A DNA stretch of 64,000 bases from Simplicispira sedimenti (GCF_022760965.1 NZ_JAKVIJ010000007.1:1-64000); one strand, 5' to 3'; counted from the stretch's first letter, positions 10,326-18,605 are shown. Made by a program: numbers and translations. Notes: a model not told the origin generated them from the sequence alone.

Positions 10326-11690
10326 TCAGAAAGAAAGGCGCGGCGCCCCGTTACGCGCCGGGGCACTGCTGGCCGGGCTGGCCACGCCGGTGATGACCTG
10401 GCGCCCCTCGGCCAGCAGCACCGCCTGTTCGGGCGTGGGCAGCAGCTCGGTGTGGCTGCCGTCGCTCAGGCCCAGCGCCACCTGCAACGCGAGCGGCCGG
10501 CCGTCCTCGTCCAGCACGTGGAGGCGCCCACGTGCGCCCGCAGCAGGCTTGGAAAATTTTGCATCTTTTTGGCCTGTAGCGCCCGTTTTTTGTGCGCTAG
10601 TAGCTATATTTTTTGTAGCGTTCGGCACGGCTGTGGGCACGGGCTCCACGCCGGGCAGGCGCACGCGCAGCGCGGCGTTGGGCACCTTGAGCACGCCGTC
10701 GCGCTGTTCGGTCACGACGCGCACATTGGCCGTCATGCCGGGCAGCAGGCGCCCGTCGCGGTTGGCAAAGTGCACCGCCGCCACGTAGGTGACCACGTTG
10801 TTGGCCGCAATGGCCGCCTTGCGCACCTGGTCCACCTGGCCGTCAAAGGTCTCGCCGGGGAAGGCATCGACGGTAAAGCGCGCCGCCTGCCCAGGGCGGA
10901 TGCGGCCCACATCGGTTTCGTCCACGCTCACTTCCACGCGCATGTCGCGCAGGTTCTGCGCAATCACAAACAGCTCGGGCGCCTGCAGGCTGGCCGCCAC
11001 GGTCTGCCCGCGCTCGACCGCGCGCTTGATCACGATGCCATCCACCGGCGAGGTGATGCGTGTGCGCGAAAGGTTGGTCTGCGCCTGCGCCAGTGCCGCC
11101 TCGCGCTGGCGCACGCTGGAGCGTGCCGCCTGCACCTGCGCGGCGGTGATGGCGGCCTGCGCCTGCGCCGCGCGCAAGGCCTCGGTGCTGGTGCGCACCA
11201 GGGCCTGGGCGCGCTCGGCCTCGCTCTGGGCGATGAAGCCCTGCGCCACCAGGTCGGTCTTGCGCCGCAGGTCGCGCCCGGCCTCGGCCAGATCCACCTG
11301 CGCGCGCGACACCGTGGCCTCGCTGGCCAGCACGTTGGCCTGCGCCACCAGCACCTGCGAGCGCGCGGCCTCCAGATCGGCCTGGGCCTGGCGCACCTGG
11401 AATTCAATGAGCTGCGGATCGATCTGCGCAATGATCTGGCCCGCCTTGACCTCGGAGTTGAAGTCGGCAAACAGCTCGCGGATCTGGCCCGACACCTGCG
11501 TGCCCACCGACACCTGGGTGACCGGCATGACCTGCCCCGAGGCCTGCACCGACGCCACCACCGCGCCGCGCTCGATGGCAGCGGTGCGGTACTGCGGCGC
11601 CTGGGCGGCCTGGCGGGTGTACCACCACATGGCCCCGCCCAGCGCCAGGGCCAGGGCAATGCCTGCTGCGGCATAGGTTTTGGATTGCAT
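10326..11690 (-). CDS. macA: MacA-type periplasmic adaptor (membrane fusion protein)
   Basis: A 454-residue membrane fusion protein: N-terminal anchor helix (KTYAAAGIALALALGGAMWW), lipoyl half-motifs (VSVGTQVSGQIRELFADFNS and ITSPVDGIVIKRAVERGQTV) flanking a long alpha-helical hairpin rich in Ala and Gln (about 100-215), then beta-barrel and membrane-proximal domains. It should bridge the inner membrane MacB-like pair to an outer membrane TolC-type channel, which is not encoded nearby. A stretch near residues 358-377 (NIATSAQKTGATGQKDAKFS) is translated from a dispersed repeat at 10561-10619 that is AT-rich compared with the gene and appears to be an in-frame insertion in a tolerant loop. Confidence 0.9.
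   Translation of the reverse strand: MQSKTYAAAGIALALALGGAMWWYTRQAAQAPQYRTAAIERGAVVASVQASGQVMPVTQVSVGTQVSGQIRELFADFNSEVKAGQIIAQIDPQLIEFQVRQAQADLEAARSQVLVAQANVLASEATVSRAQVDLAEAGRDLRRKTDLVAQGFIAQSEAERAQALVRTSTEALRAAQAQAAITAAQVQAARSSVRQREAALAQAQTNLSRTRITSPVDGIVIKRAVERGQTVAASLQAPELFVIAQNLRDMRVEVSVDETDVGRIRPGQAARFTVDAFPGETFDGQVDQVRKAAIAANNVVTYVAAVHFANRDGRLLPGMTANVRVVTEQRDGVLKVPNAALRVRLPGVEPVPTAVPNATKNIATSAQKTGATGQKDAKFSKPAAGARGRLHVLDEDGRPLALQVALGLSDGSHTELLPTPEQAVLLAEGRQVITGVASPASSAPARNGAPRLSF
10561..10619. repeat. dispersed AGCGC palindromic repeat, copy inside macA
   Basis: Features are an A/T-rich flank, GGCCTGTAGCGC, a T-rich loop, GCGCTAGTAGCTAT, and a second A/T-rich flank. It matches the copies at 13598, 40943, 42717 and 57982 in order and spacing. 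It is an even multiple of codons here and is read through in macA. Confidence 0.7.
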
Positions 11691-11846
11691 GGGCTGGATT
11701 CTAGAAAGCCCGCCGCCGCCGCTCACGCCGTCCAGCAAGCACTTGGCTCCCACACAAGGGCATTGCGTCGCACGGCGCTTGGCGCGACTGGGGCCTGCGG
11801 GCACAGTGGCGCCCAGGCCCCAAGGCCCCCATGTAGGAGAAACACC

Positions 11847-12143
11847 ATGTCCCACCACCCCCTCCCCTCCGCCCAGGACGCCACCGAACGCCTGGCCCAC
11901 AAGCGCGCCAAGGCCAAGCTGGGCTGGTACATCCATGCCACGGTGTACCTGCTGGTCAACCTGTTCCTGGCCTTGGTGGCTGCGCGCCACGCCCAGGGCT
12001 GGGCCGCCTTTCCGGCGCTGGGCTGGGGGCTGGGGCTGCTGATCCATGGCGCAGCCGTTTGGCTGGCGCTGCCCGGTGGCTCGCTCTACGGCCAATTGCT
12101 GGAGCGCGAGCGCACCGCGCTGCAACGCCATCAAAGCCACTGA
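11847..12143 (+). CDS. small 2TM-domain membrane protein
   Basis: A 98-residue protein of the 2TM-domain type: a basic N-terminal helix (ERLAHKRAKAKLGWYIHATV) leading into two membrane helices (about 35-50 and 60-80) and a short charged tail. An AGGAGA ribosome site sits 7 bases before the ATG at 11847. Proteins of this family are often encoded beside, or fused to, LytS-type histidine kinases and LytTR regulators, and a kinase gene begins 48 bases downstream, so a role as a membrane partner of that kinase is plausible but inferred. Confidence 0.75.
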   Translation: MSHHPLPSAQDATERLAHKRAKAKLGWYIHATVYLLVNLFLALVAARHAQGWAAFPALGWGLGLLIHGAAVWLALPGGSLYGQLLERERTALQRHQSH

Positions 12144-12191
12144 CACCCACCGCGCTGGCGCACAATCGCGCCAGCCCGCCCGTTGCCCGAG

Positions 12192-13244
12192 ATGACATCC
12201 ATCGAACTCCGCCCCCTGCTGCGCCACGGCCTGCTGTCCGCGCTGTTCTGCTGCGCCATCGCGTTGGCCCTGACCCTGGCGGGCCATGGCCCGTGGGATG
12301 TGCAACTGGTGTACTCGCTGGCCATCGGCCTGGTGTCCTGGCTGGTCATCGACCTGGGCCGCATGCTGCTGACCGGGGCGGACTGCACCGGCTGGCCCCA
12401 CGGCTGGCGTGGCCTGGCGTTGATTGCCGTGGGCACCCTGGCGGGCTTTGGTGTCGGCGGGCTGGTCGGCGACGCCTACAGCGGCGCGAGCCAAGCCCTG
12501 TGGCACCACCGGGCCGGGCCTGCGACCCTGGTCATCACCGTGGTCGCGGGCATCGCCATCTCGTTCTTCTTCTACAGCCGGGCCAAGGCTGAGCACCTGC
12601 AACGGCACATGGCCCAAGCCCAGCACGAGGCCACGCAAGCGCGCCTCAAGCTGCTGGAGGCGCAGCTGGAGCCGCACATGCTGTTCAACACCCTGGCCAA
12701 CCTGCGCGTGCTGGTAGGCAGCGACCCCGCGCGCGCCCAGGCCATGCTGGACCACCTGATTGCCTACCTGCGCGCCACACTCAGCGCATCGCGTGCCACG
12801 CTGCACCCATTGGCCGACGAGATGGACCGCCTGCGCGACTACCTGGAGCTGATGGCCGTGCGCATGGGGCCGCGCCTGGCCTATGCACTGGAAGTGCCCG
12901 AGGCCCTGCACGCCATTCCCGTGCCCCCGCTGCTGCTGCAACCGCTGGTGGAAAACGCCATCCGCCACGGGCTGGAGCCCCAGGTGGAAGGTGGCCGCAT
13001 CACCGTGCGTGCATGCACCGACGCCAACCAGCGGCTGGTACTGGAGGTGTGCGACACCGGCGCGGGCCTGGCGGCGGGCGCACCCGCCACCTCCAGTGCA
13101 CCGGGCCGCAGTTTTGGCCTGGCCCAGGTGCGTGAGCGCCTGAGCACCTTGTACGGGGACCAGGGAACTATTGAATTGATAGCGCAACCCGCAGGTGGGA
13201 CGTGCGCCAGAGTCCAATTTCCTTACAAATCCACAAACCCATGA
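12192..13244 (+). CDS. LytS/YehU-type sensor histidine kinase
   Basis: A 350-residue kinase with four membrane helices in the first 130 residues, a coiled-coil linker (about 130-155), a His_kinase domain with phospho-acceptor His162 in LEPHMLFNTLANLRV, and a HATPase_c domain with N-box LVENAIRHG (252-260) and G-box DTGAG (288-292). It lacks a separate periplasmic sensor domain, so signal is probably sensed in or near the membrane. The ATG at 12192 is preferred to a TTG at 12183. The stop overlaps the regulator start as ATGA, indicating translational coupling. A short half-copy of the dispersed repeat (13168-13186) may overlap the C-terminal codons. Confidence 0.9.
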   Translation: MTSIELRPLLRHGLLSALFCCAIALALTLAGHGPWDVQLVYSLAIGLVSWLVIDLGRMLLTGADCTGWPHGWRGLALIAVGTLAGFGVGGLVGDAYSGASQALWHHRAGPATLVITVVAGIAISFFFYSRAKAEHLQRHMAQAQHEATQARLKLLEAQLEPHMLFNTLANLRVLVGSDPARAQAMLDHLIAYLRATLSASRATLHPLADEMDRLRDYLELMAVRMGPRLAYALEVPEALHAIPVPPLLLQPLVENAIRHGLEPQVEGGRITVRACTDANQRLVLEVCDTGAGLAAGAPATSSAPGRSFGLAQVRERLSTLYGDQGTIELIAQPAGGTCARVQFPYKSTNP

Positions 13245-14047
13245 CCGCCCCCCGCGCCCTGATTGCCGAAGACGAGCCCCTGCTCGCCGCCGCCCTGCAG
13301 CAGGCCCTGGCCCAGGCTTGGCCCGAACTGCAGGTGCAGGCCACCGTGGGCGATGGGCTGTCTGCCGTGCGTCAGGCGCTGGCGTTGCGGCCCGAGGTGC
13401 TGTTCTTCGACATCCGCATGCCCGGCCAGAGCGGGCTGGACGCCGCCGCCGAACTGGCCGACGCCTGGCCCGCCGACCGGCCTTTTCCGGCCCTGGTGTT
13501 CGTCACCGCCTACGACCAGTACGCCGTGCAGGCCTTTGAGGCCCAGGCGGTGGACTACCTGCTCAAGCCCGTGCAGGCAGCGCGCCTACAAAAAACAGTG
13601 CAAAAACTGCAGCTAGCGCTTACCTCACAAGCGCCAGCAGCTATCAATTTAGAAGCAACCCTGGCCCAGTTGCGCAACCTGTTGGCCGCGCCCGGATTGG
13701 CCGCACCTGCACCGCCATCCGCGCCGCTCACCGTCATCCAGGCCAGCAGCGGCAACCAAATCCACCTGGTGCCCGTGGCCGAGGTGCTCTACTTCGAGGC
13801 CGCCGACAAGTACGTGCGCGTGCTCACCACCGGGCGCGAGTACCTGATCCGCACCCCGCTGAAAGAGCTCGCCGCCCAGCTGGACGCGTCCGAGTTCTGG
13901 CAGGTGCACCGCGGCACGCTGGTGCGCGCCAGTGCCATTGCCAGCGTCACGCGCGACGAGGCCGGGCGCCTGCATCTGGCCTTGCGCCAGCGGCCCGAAA
14001 CACTGGCCGTGAGCCGCCTCTACGCCCACCTGTTCAAGGCCATGTAA
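13241..14047 (+). CDS. LytTR-family response regulator
   Basis: A 268-residue regulator with a CheY-like receiver domain (1-115: Asp57 phospho-acceptor in FFDIRMPG, Thr89, Lys109) and a C-terminal LytTR DNA-binding domain (about 165-265, including VLYFEAADKYVRVLT and FWQVHRGTLVRAS). It resembles AlgR/LytR. Its partner kinase overlaps upstream. The linker between domains, residues 120-137, is encoded by a copy of the dispersed palindromic repeat (13598-13650), an in-frame insertion that lengthens the linker with residues such as KLQLALTSQAPAAINLEA. Confidence 0.92.
   Translation: MTAPRALIAEDEPLLAAALQQALAQAWPELQVQATVGDGLSAVRQALALRPEVLFFDIRMPGQSGLDAAAELADAWPADRPFPALVFVTAYDQYAVQAFEAQAVDYLLKPVQAARLQKTVQKLQLALTSQAPAAINLEATLAQLRNLLAAPGLAAPAPPSAPLTVIQASSGNQIHLVPVAEVLYFEAADKYVRVLTTGREYLIRTPLKELAAQLDASEFWQVHRGTLVRASAIASVTRDEAGRLHLALRQRPETLAVSRLYAHLFKAM
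13598..13650. repeat. dispersed AGCGC palindromic repeat, copy in the response-regulator linker
   Basis: The core is GCAGCTAGCGCTT, a 7-base loop and AAGCGCCAGCAGCTAT, flanked by A/T runs. The arms TAGCGCTT and AAGCGC pair. Local AT content and codon choice differ from the surrounding gene. Confidence 0.75.
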
Positions 14048-14076
14048 GGCCACGCTGAACAAAGCCCCCGCACGCA

Positions 14077-14096
14077 CCCGCCAAACACCTGGCGGG
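14077..14096 (+). terminator. hairpin after the LytTR regulator
   Basis: CCCGCCA and TGGCGGG form a 7-bp stem with a 6-base loop, followed by TAAAATT. It lies 30 bases after the regulator stop and could terminate the two-component transcript, although the U-tract is poor. Confidence 0.5.
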
Positions 14097-14186
14097 TAAA
14101 ATTCAGGCTGGGTGTACGCGCCGCAAGGGCGCGACAGGTTCATGCGCTGGTCGGGCCGCCACGCGGCTTGCCTGCGACTGGAACCC

Positions 14187-15449
14187 ATGGAACCCACCCC
14201 CCTGCACTGGATTGCCGCTGCCCTGTTCGGCATCGCCCTGCTCCACACCTTCTCCACCAAGCAGTTCGAGCGGCTCTCGCACCGCTTTCCACGCCACGCG
14301 GGCCTGTTCCACCTGCTGGGCGAGGTGGAGGTGGTGTTCGGCTTCTGGGCCATGGTGCTCATCGTTGCCATGGCCCTGGTGGGCGGCGGCGCGCAGGCGC
14401 TGCAGTACGCCGAATCGCGCAACTACACCGAGCCGCTGTTCGTCTTTGTGGTGATGGTCATCGCCGCCTCGCGGCCCGTGCTGCGCACTGTGGTGGCCCT
14501 GGTGGACACCACGGCACGCTGGATGCCCCTGCCCACCCCCATGGCCACCGCTTGGCTGGGGCTGGCTGCCGTGCCGCTGCTGGGCTCGCTCATCACCGAG
14601 CCCGCGGCCATGACCATCGCCGCCCTCATGCTGGCGCCGCAGATCTTCCGCACCGGCGTGCCCGAGCGGCTCAAGTACCTGGCGCTGGGCGTGCTGTTCG
14701 TCAACGTGTCCATCGGCGGCACGCTCACCTCGTATGCCGCGCCGCCCGTGCTCATGGTGGCAAGCACCTGGCAGTGGGACAGCGCCTTCATGCTCGCCAC
14801 CTTCGGCTGGAAGGCCGCCGTGGCCGTGCTGATCAATGCCACCGCCTGCACGTTTGTGCTGCGCAGGCACCTGCCGCACGCCAGCGCACTGGAGGCGGGC
14901 CGTCAGGCCCAGCCCCCGGTGCCCGCCGCCGTCGCGTGCGTGCACCTTCTGCTGCTGGCCGGGGTGGTGCTGTTTGCGCACCATCCGGTGGTGTTCCTCG
15001 GCCTGTTTCTGATGTTTTTGGGTTTTACCCAGGCCTACGAGCGCCACCAGAGCCCGCTGATCCTGAAGGAGGCGCTGCTCGTGGGCTTCTTCCTGGCCGG
15101 TCTGGTGGTGCTGGGCGGCATGCAGCAATGGTGGCTGCAGCCCATCGTCTCGGGCCTGGAGCCGCTGGCCCTGTTCGCGGGCGCGCTGGGCCTCACGGCC
15201 ATCACCGACAACGCGGCGCTGACCTACCTGGGCTCGCTGATCGAAGGCATCTCCGACCCCGCCAAATACATGCTGGTGGCCGGGGCCGTGGCTGGCGGCG
15301 GCCTCACGGTGATTGCCAACGCACCCAACCCGGCTGGTGTGGCGCTGCTCAAGCGCGGCTTTGCAGACGAAACCATTGGCGCGGGCGGCCTGCTGCTGGG
15401 CGCGCTGGGCCCCACGGCGGTGGCGGCCACCGCCTTTCTGCTGCTCTGA
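14187..15449 (+). CDS. putative Na+/H+ antiporter (Na_H_antiport_3-like)
   Basis: A 420-residue polytopic inner membrane protein with about 11-12 helices and the conserved acid-containing segments LLGEVEVVFGFWAMVL, LITEPAAMTIAALMLAPQ and LTAITDNAALTYLGSLI. These match the uncharacterised putative Na+/H+ antiporter family related to the ion transporter superfamily. The ATG at 14187 starts MEPTPLHWIAAALFGIALLH; an in-frame ATG at 14142 is possible. The leader upstream contains a GCGCC/GGCGC hairpin at 14116-14130. Ion specificity is unknown. Confidence 0.78.
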   Translation: MEPTPLHWIAAALFGIALLHTFSTKQFERLSHRFPRHAGLFHLLGEVEVVFGFWAMVLIVAMALVGGGAQALQYAESRNYTEPLFVFVVMVIAASRPVLRTVVALVDTTARWMPLPTPMATAWLGLAAVPLLGSLITEPAAMTIAALMLAPQIFRTGVPERLKYLALGVLFVNVSIGGTLTSYAAPPVLMVASTWQWDSAFMLATFGWKAAVAVLINATACTFVLRRHLPHASALEAGRQAQPPVPAAVACVHLLLLAGVVLFAHHPVVFLGLFLMFLGFTQAYERHQSPLILKEALLVGFFLAGLVVLGGMQQWWLQPIVSGLEPLALFAGALGLTAITDNAALTYLGSLIEGISDPAKYMLVAGAVAGGGLTVIANAPNPAGVALLKRGFADETIGAGGLLLGALGPTAVAATAFLLL

Positions 15450-15476
15450 AGGTGCTTGCGCTGGGCCCCAGCCTAT

Positions 15477-15513
15477 GGCCTGTTCACACTATTTTTGCCA
15501 GTGCGAACAGGCC
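15477..15513. terminator. long hairpin between convergent genes
   Basis: GGCCTGTTCACACT and AGTGCGAACAGGCC pair over 14 positions with one A-C mismatch around a 9-base loop (atttttgcc). It begins 28 bases after the antiporter stop and touches the stop of the GNAT-Rnk gene on the other strand, so it can serve both transcripts. Its length and lack of a terminal U-tract also suit a dispersed intergenic repeat. Confidence 0.6.
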
Positions 15514-16425
15514 CTAAAGATGGAAATCGCCCGCTGCTTCCGGCTGGTACAGCACTTTTTCGATTCGGATGTGGCAGGTTCGGTTCGGAATCCGCCAGTC
15601 AAAGGCATCGCCCTCTCGGTAGCCCAGGATCGCCGTGCCGATGCCAGAGCACACCGATAGCTTTCCGGCGCGGTCGTCCGCATCCTCGGGGTACACCAGC
15701 GCGACTTCCAGCTCCTCGTCGTCCACCTGCAGCAAGGCCTTGGAGTTCATGGTGACGACGTCCTGCGCCACATTCCATGGATCGACGACGATGGCACGCT
15801 CGATCTCGTGTTCCAGCTCAAAGATGTCCGAGCCCCGTTCGAATTCGACCAGGCTTCTGAGCCTGGCCTTGTCGAACTCGGTGATGTAGATGTCGGAGGT
15901 ATGGACCGCAGGGCTTTCGCGCAGGAGCCGGAGATAGCGCTCCGAGCTCATGGCGAGCGACTTCATGGTGGGCGTTTCGCTGTCCAGCACGAAACCGCTG
16001 TGCAGGAAGGCCTTGAGCGACCGCGCGTTGTCCGGGTGGATTTTGGCGATCAGCCTCTCGGCCCGCATGTCGAAGAAGGCAAGCTTCATGCCTTCGCGGA
16101 TGGCGCTGGCCCCGAGCTTTCGGCCCCAGTTGTCACGATTGCCGATGACCAGGACCATTTCGCAGTCCGTGCCCGCCTTGACGAGGCGCACAAAGCCGAC
16201 GGGCACGTCATGCCGGTCGTAGGCCATGAAGAACCGGCCGCCCTGGTTGAACAGATGGGTCAGGATGGGCAACTGGACGCGCCCGATGACCTGCTCGATG
16301 AAGCGGGAGACATGGCGCGAGTCGCTCAGATAGCGGGTGACGTCTTCGTCCTCCAGCCAGTCCATCAGAGTCAACGCGTTTGCCCGGGAGATCTCTGGAC
16401 ACAGAGAAATGAAAGGCTTGTTCAT
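15514..16425 (-). CDS. GNAT acetyltransferase fused to Rnk-like (GreA/GreB C-terminal) domain
   Basis: A 303-residue two-domain protein. Residues 1-155 are GNAT-like (FMAYDRHDVPVGFVRLVKAG, then VIGNRDNWGRKLGASAIREG as the acetyl-CoA loop, then LIAKIHPDNARSLKAFLHSG). Residues 175-303 resemble the nucleoside diphosphate kinase regulator Rnk: a short helical segment and a GreA/GreB C-terminal fold (LEVALVYPEDADDRAGKLSV, CSGIGTAILGYREGD). Rnk binds RNA polymerase through that fold. The combination suggests an enzyme delivered to, or controlled by, polymerase, but the acetyl acceptor is unknown. The ATG at 16425 starts MNKPFISLCPEIS. The 113 bases upstream hold no gene. Confidence 0.8.
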   Translation of the reverse strand: MNKPFISLCPEISRANALTLMDWLEDEDVTRYLSDSRHVSRFIEQVIGRVQLPILTHLFNQGGRFFMAYDRHDVPVGFVRLVKAGTDCEMVLVIGNRDNWGRKLGASAIREGMKLAFFDMRAERLIAKIHPDNARSLKAFLHSGFVLDSETPTMKSLAMSSERYLRLLRESPAVHTSDIYITEFDKARLRSLVEFERGSDIFELEHEIERAIVVDPWNVAQDVVTMNSKALLQVDDEELEVALVYPEDADDRAGKLSVCSGIGTAILGYREGDAFDWRIPNRTCHIRIEKVLYQPEAAGDFHL

Positions 16426-16538
16426 CTTCACCACCTTTGGTTTCAAGAATGAAAGCCTTTCATGGCTGCGGCCATGACGGTTCTTTCGAGTGACGTTGCA
16501 TTTTAAAGCCACAAGCAAGGATGGCCAAAGGGAGGCCA

Positions 16539-17174
16539 TCAGTCCAGCTCGGGCAATTCGATCACCGCACGCCAGGGCACGCCGTCCAGCGCCTCGTAGT
16601 GCGCCACCACCAGGGCGCGGTCGGGCGCCTGCGCCGTGTCGGCCAGCGCCTGGCACAGGTAGCGTATCGAGGCGCGGTCCAGTCCGGCCACAGGTTCGTC
16701 GATGAGTGTGAGCGGCGCCCCCGAGGCCAGGGCGGCGGCCATCAGCACCTTGCGGCGGGTGCCGGTGGAGAGCATGTAAAAGCCCTTGTCCAGGTGCGGG
16801 TGCAGGTCAAAGCCGTCCAGGTGCGTGGCCAGCGCCGGTGCGTTCCATTCGGAGTATTGCGCGGGCAGGCCTTGCAGCCAGGCCCGCACGATCAGTGCGT
16901 CCATGGCGGGCGAGCGCGGGTCGGCCCAGAACACCTGGCGGCGGTAGGCCTGCGGCGCATCGGCCAGGACCACCTGCCCCAAGCGCAGGCTGCCCGCGTT
17001 GGGCGGCAGCTCTGCGGCCAGCAGGCGCAACAGCGTGGTCTTGCCACTGCTTTCGCCACCACACACCAGCGTGGCGCCCGCACCCACGCAGGCGCTCCAG
17101 TCCAAAAACACCGGCCTGCCCGGATGGCTGAAGGTCAGGCCCTGCACCTGCAGCAGGGCGCTTGCGTTGTTCAT
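16539..17174 (-). CDS. orphan ABC ATPase, CcmA-like
   Basis: A 211-residue ABC ATPase with Walker A GGESSGKTT and Walker B LTLIDEP followed by VAGLD. The signature is divergent (LSTGTRRKVLMAAAL instead of LSGGQ), like CcmA-type and related small ATPases. No permease gene is adjacent, so its partner is unknown; a role outside transport is possible. Two ATGs compete: 17180 is only three bases from the AGGA ribosome site, whereas 17174 is nine bases away and is preferred. It is divergent from the short conserved hypothetical gene at 17222. Confidence 0.75.
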   Translation of the reverse strand: MNNASALLQVQGLTFSHPGRPVFLDWSACVGAGATLVCGGESSGKTTLLRLLAAELPPNAGSLRLGQVVLADAPQAYRRQVFWADPRSPAMDALIVRAWLQGLPAQYSEWNAPALATHLDGFDLHPHLDKGFYMLSTGTRRKVLMAAALASGAPLTLIDEPVAGLDRASIRYLCQALADTAQAPDRALVVAHYEALDGVPWRAVIELPELD

Positions 17175-17221
17175 GCTCATGTTTCCTGTTCTGTGTGTGG
17201 GCCGGGCGCACAATGCCGCGC

Positions 17222-17590
17222 ATGGCCCTGCACTACCTCGATTTTGACTACAGCGAAGACGACGATGGCAATGGCACCTGGGACGCCATGGCGTCGGTCA
17301 CGCCCACCCACCTGAGCGCTCTGCTGGCCGAGGTGGCCGAGGTGCTGCGCTGGGCGCACCGCGATTTTGGCGGCAGGCCCGCGCCGCTGGACGAAGGCGG
17401 CGACTGGGACTGGGCGCTGCACAGTCTGCACGAAGAAGGCGCTGCTCCGTGCGCACTGCACTACGACGCGGCCAGCGCCAGCGTGGTGCTGACCCCCGCC
17501 AGCCCCCTGCCCGCGCGACTGACGCTGACGCTCACACTGTGCGGCACGGCAGCCTTTGGCCAGGCGCTGCGGGCGCGTTTCGCGGTCTGA
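17222..17590 (+). CDS. conserved hypothetical protein
   Basis: A 122-residue acidic, soluble protein beginning MALHYLDFDYSEDDDGNGTW. No catalytic motif, signal peptide or membrane segment is visible. The mix of a short N-terminal strand, a Leu-rich helix (HLSALLAEVAEVLRWAHRDF) and later strands (LTLTLTLCGTAAFGQALRAR) suggests a small alpha/beta fold. An in-frame ATG at 17213 would add three residues. It faces away from the orphan ABC ATPase and a hairpin follows its stop. Its composition matches its neighbours, so I take it as a real gene of unknown function. Confidence 0.65.
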   Translation: MALHYLDFDYSEDDDGNGTWDAMASVTPTHLSALLAEVAEVLRWAHRDFGGRPAPLDEGGDWDWALHSLHEEGAAPCALHYDAASASVVLTPASPLPARLTLTLTLCGTAAFGQALRARFAV

Positions 17591-17604
17591 CGCTGTTTGC
17601 CGCG

Positions 17605-17622
17605 CTGTCTCGTGCGAGACAG
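17605..17622. promoter_or_regulatory. palindrome upstream of the liv operon
   Basis: CTGTCTCG, TG, CGAGACAG: 8-base perfect arms, 14 bases after the hypothetical gene stop and 95 bases before livH. It could be an operator for a TetR- or GntR-type regulator of the transporter operon, or a terminator of the preceding gene (no U-tract follows). Confidence 0.45.
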
Positions 17623-17717
17623 CACACCAGAAGTTCCAACGGAAAACCCTTAGCGACAAGCCGGGAGGCCGCCGCTATAAACCATGCACCAACCGCATCA
17701 CACAAGGAGACGGTAGC

Positions 17718-18593
17718 GTGCAGATTCTGCAGTTGATGATCAGCGGCGTGGCGCAGGGGTGCATCTATGGCCTCATCGCGCTGGGCTTTGTGCTGATCTA
17801 CAAGGGCACCGAAACGGTGAGCTTTGCCCAGGGTGAATTGATGATGCTGGGCGCCTTTCTGGGCCTGGCCTGCATGACGCTGATGGGCTTTCCGTTCTGG
17901 CTGGCCGTGCCCAGTGCCATTGCGGCCATGGCCGTCGTGGGCATGGGGCTGGAACGGGTGGTGATCCGCCCCATCCTGGGCCAACCGGCGTTCTCCATCG
18001 TGATGCTGACCATTGGCGTGGGCTACACGGCGCGCGGGCTCATCACCATGATCCCCGGCATTGGCACCGAGACCTATGTGCTGCCCGTGCCCTACAAGGA
18101 CGAGATCTGGGCGGTGGGCAGCCTGGTGGTGAACGTGGAGCAGTTCGTCATCATAGCCGCCACGGCCGTGCTGTGCGTGCTGCTGTATGCGCTGTTCCGT
18201 TTCACCAAACTGGGCATTGCGATGCAGGCCTCGTCGCAAAACCAGTTGGCGGCCTATTACATGGGCATTCCGGTGCAGCGGCTCAATGGCCTGGTGTGGG
18301 CACTGGCGGCTGCGGTCGCCGCCATCGCGGGCCTGCTGCTGGCACCCATTACCTTTGTGCACGCCAACATGGGGTTCATCGGGCTCAAGGCCTTTCCGGC
18401 CGCCGTGGTAGGGGGCTTTGGCAGCCTGCCGGGCGCCATCGTGGGCGGGCTGGTGATCGGGTTGGTGGAGTCCTTTGCGGGCTTTTACCTGCCCGACGGC
18501 ATCAAAGACGTGGCCGCCTATGTGGTGGTGCTCATCATGCTGATGGTCAGGCCCAACGGGCTGTTTGGCGAGAAGCTGCGCAAGAAAGTCTGA
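17718..18593 (+). CDS. livH: Liv-type ABC transporter permease LivH
   Basis: A 291-residue inner membrane permease of the branched-chain amino acid/amide type, with about eight helices and family segments SGVAQGCIYGLIALGFVLIY, GLRRTGxA-type loop (ALFRFTKLGIAMQASSQNQL) and AAVVGGFGSLPGAIVGGLVI. The GTG at 17718 is chosen: AAGGAGA lies 9 bases upstream and the peptide from there is the normal N-terminus. First gene of an H-M-G-F-ligase-K operon. Confidence 0.9.
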   Translation: MQILQLMISGVAQGCIYGLIALGFVLIYKGTETVSFAQGELMMLGAFLGLACMTLMGFPFWLAVPSAIAAMAVVGMGLERVVIRPILGQPAFSIVMLTIGVGYTARGLITMIPGIGTETYVLPVPYKDEIWAVGSLVVNVEQFVIIAATAVLCVLLYALFRFTKLGIAMQASSQNQLAAYYMGIPVQRLNGLVWALAAAVAAIAGLLLAPITFVHANMGFIGLKAFPAAVVGGFGSLPGAIVGGLVIGLVESFAGFYLPDGIKDVAAYVVVLIMLMVRPNGLFGEKLRKKV

Positions 18594-18605
18594 CCCCCAC
18601 ACACC

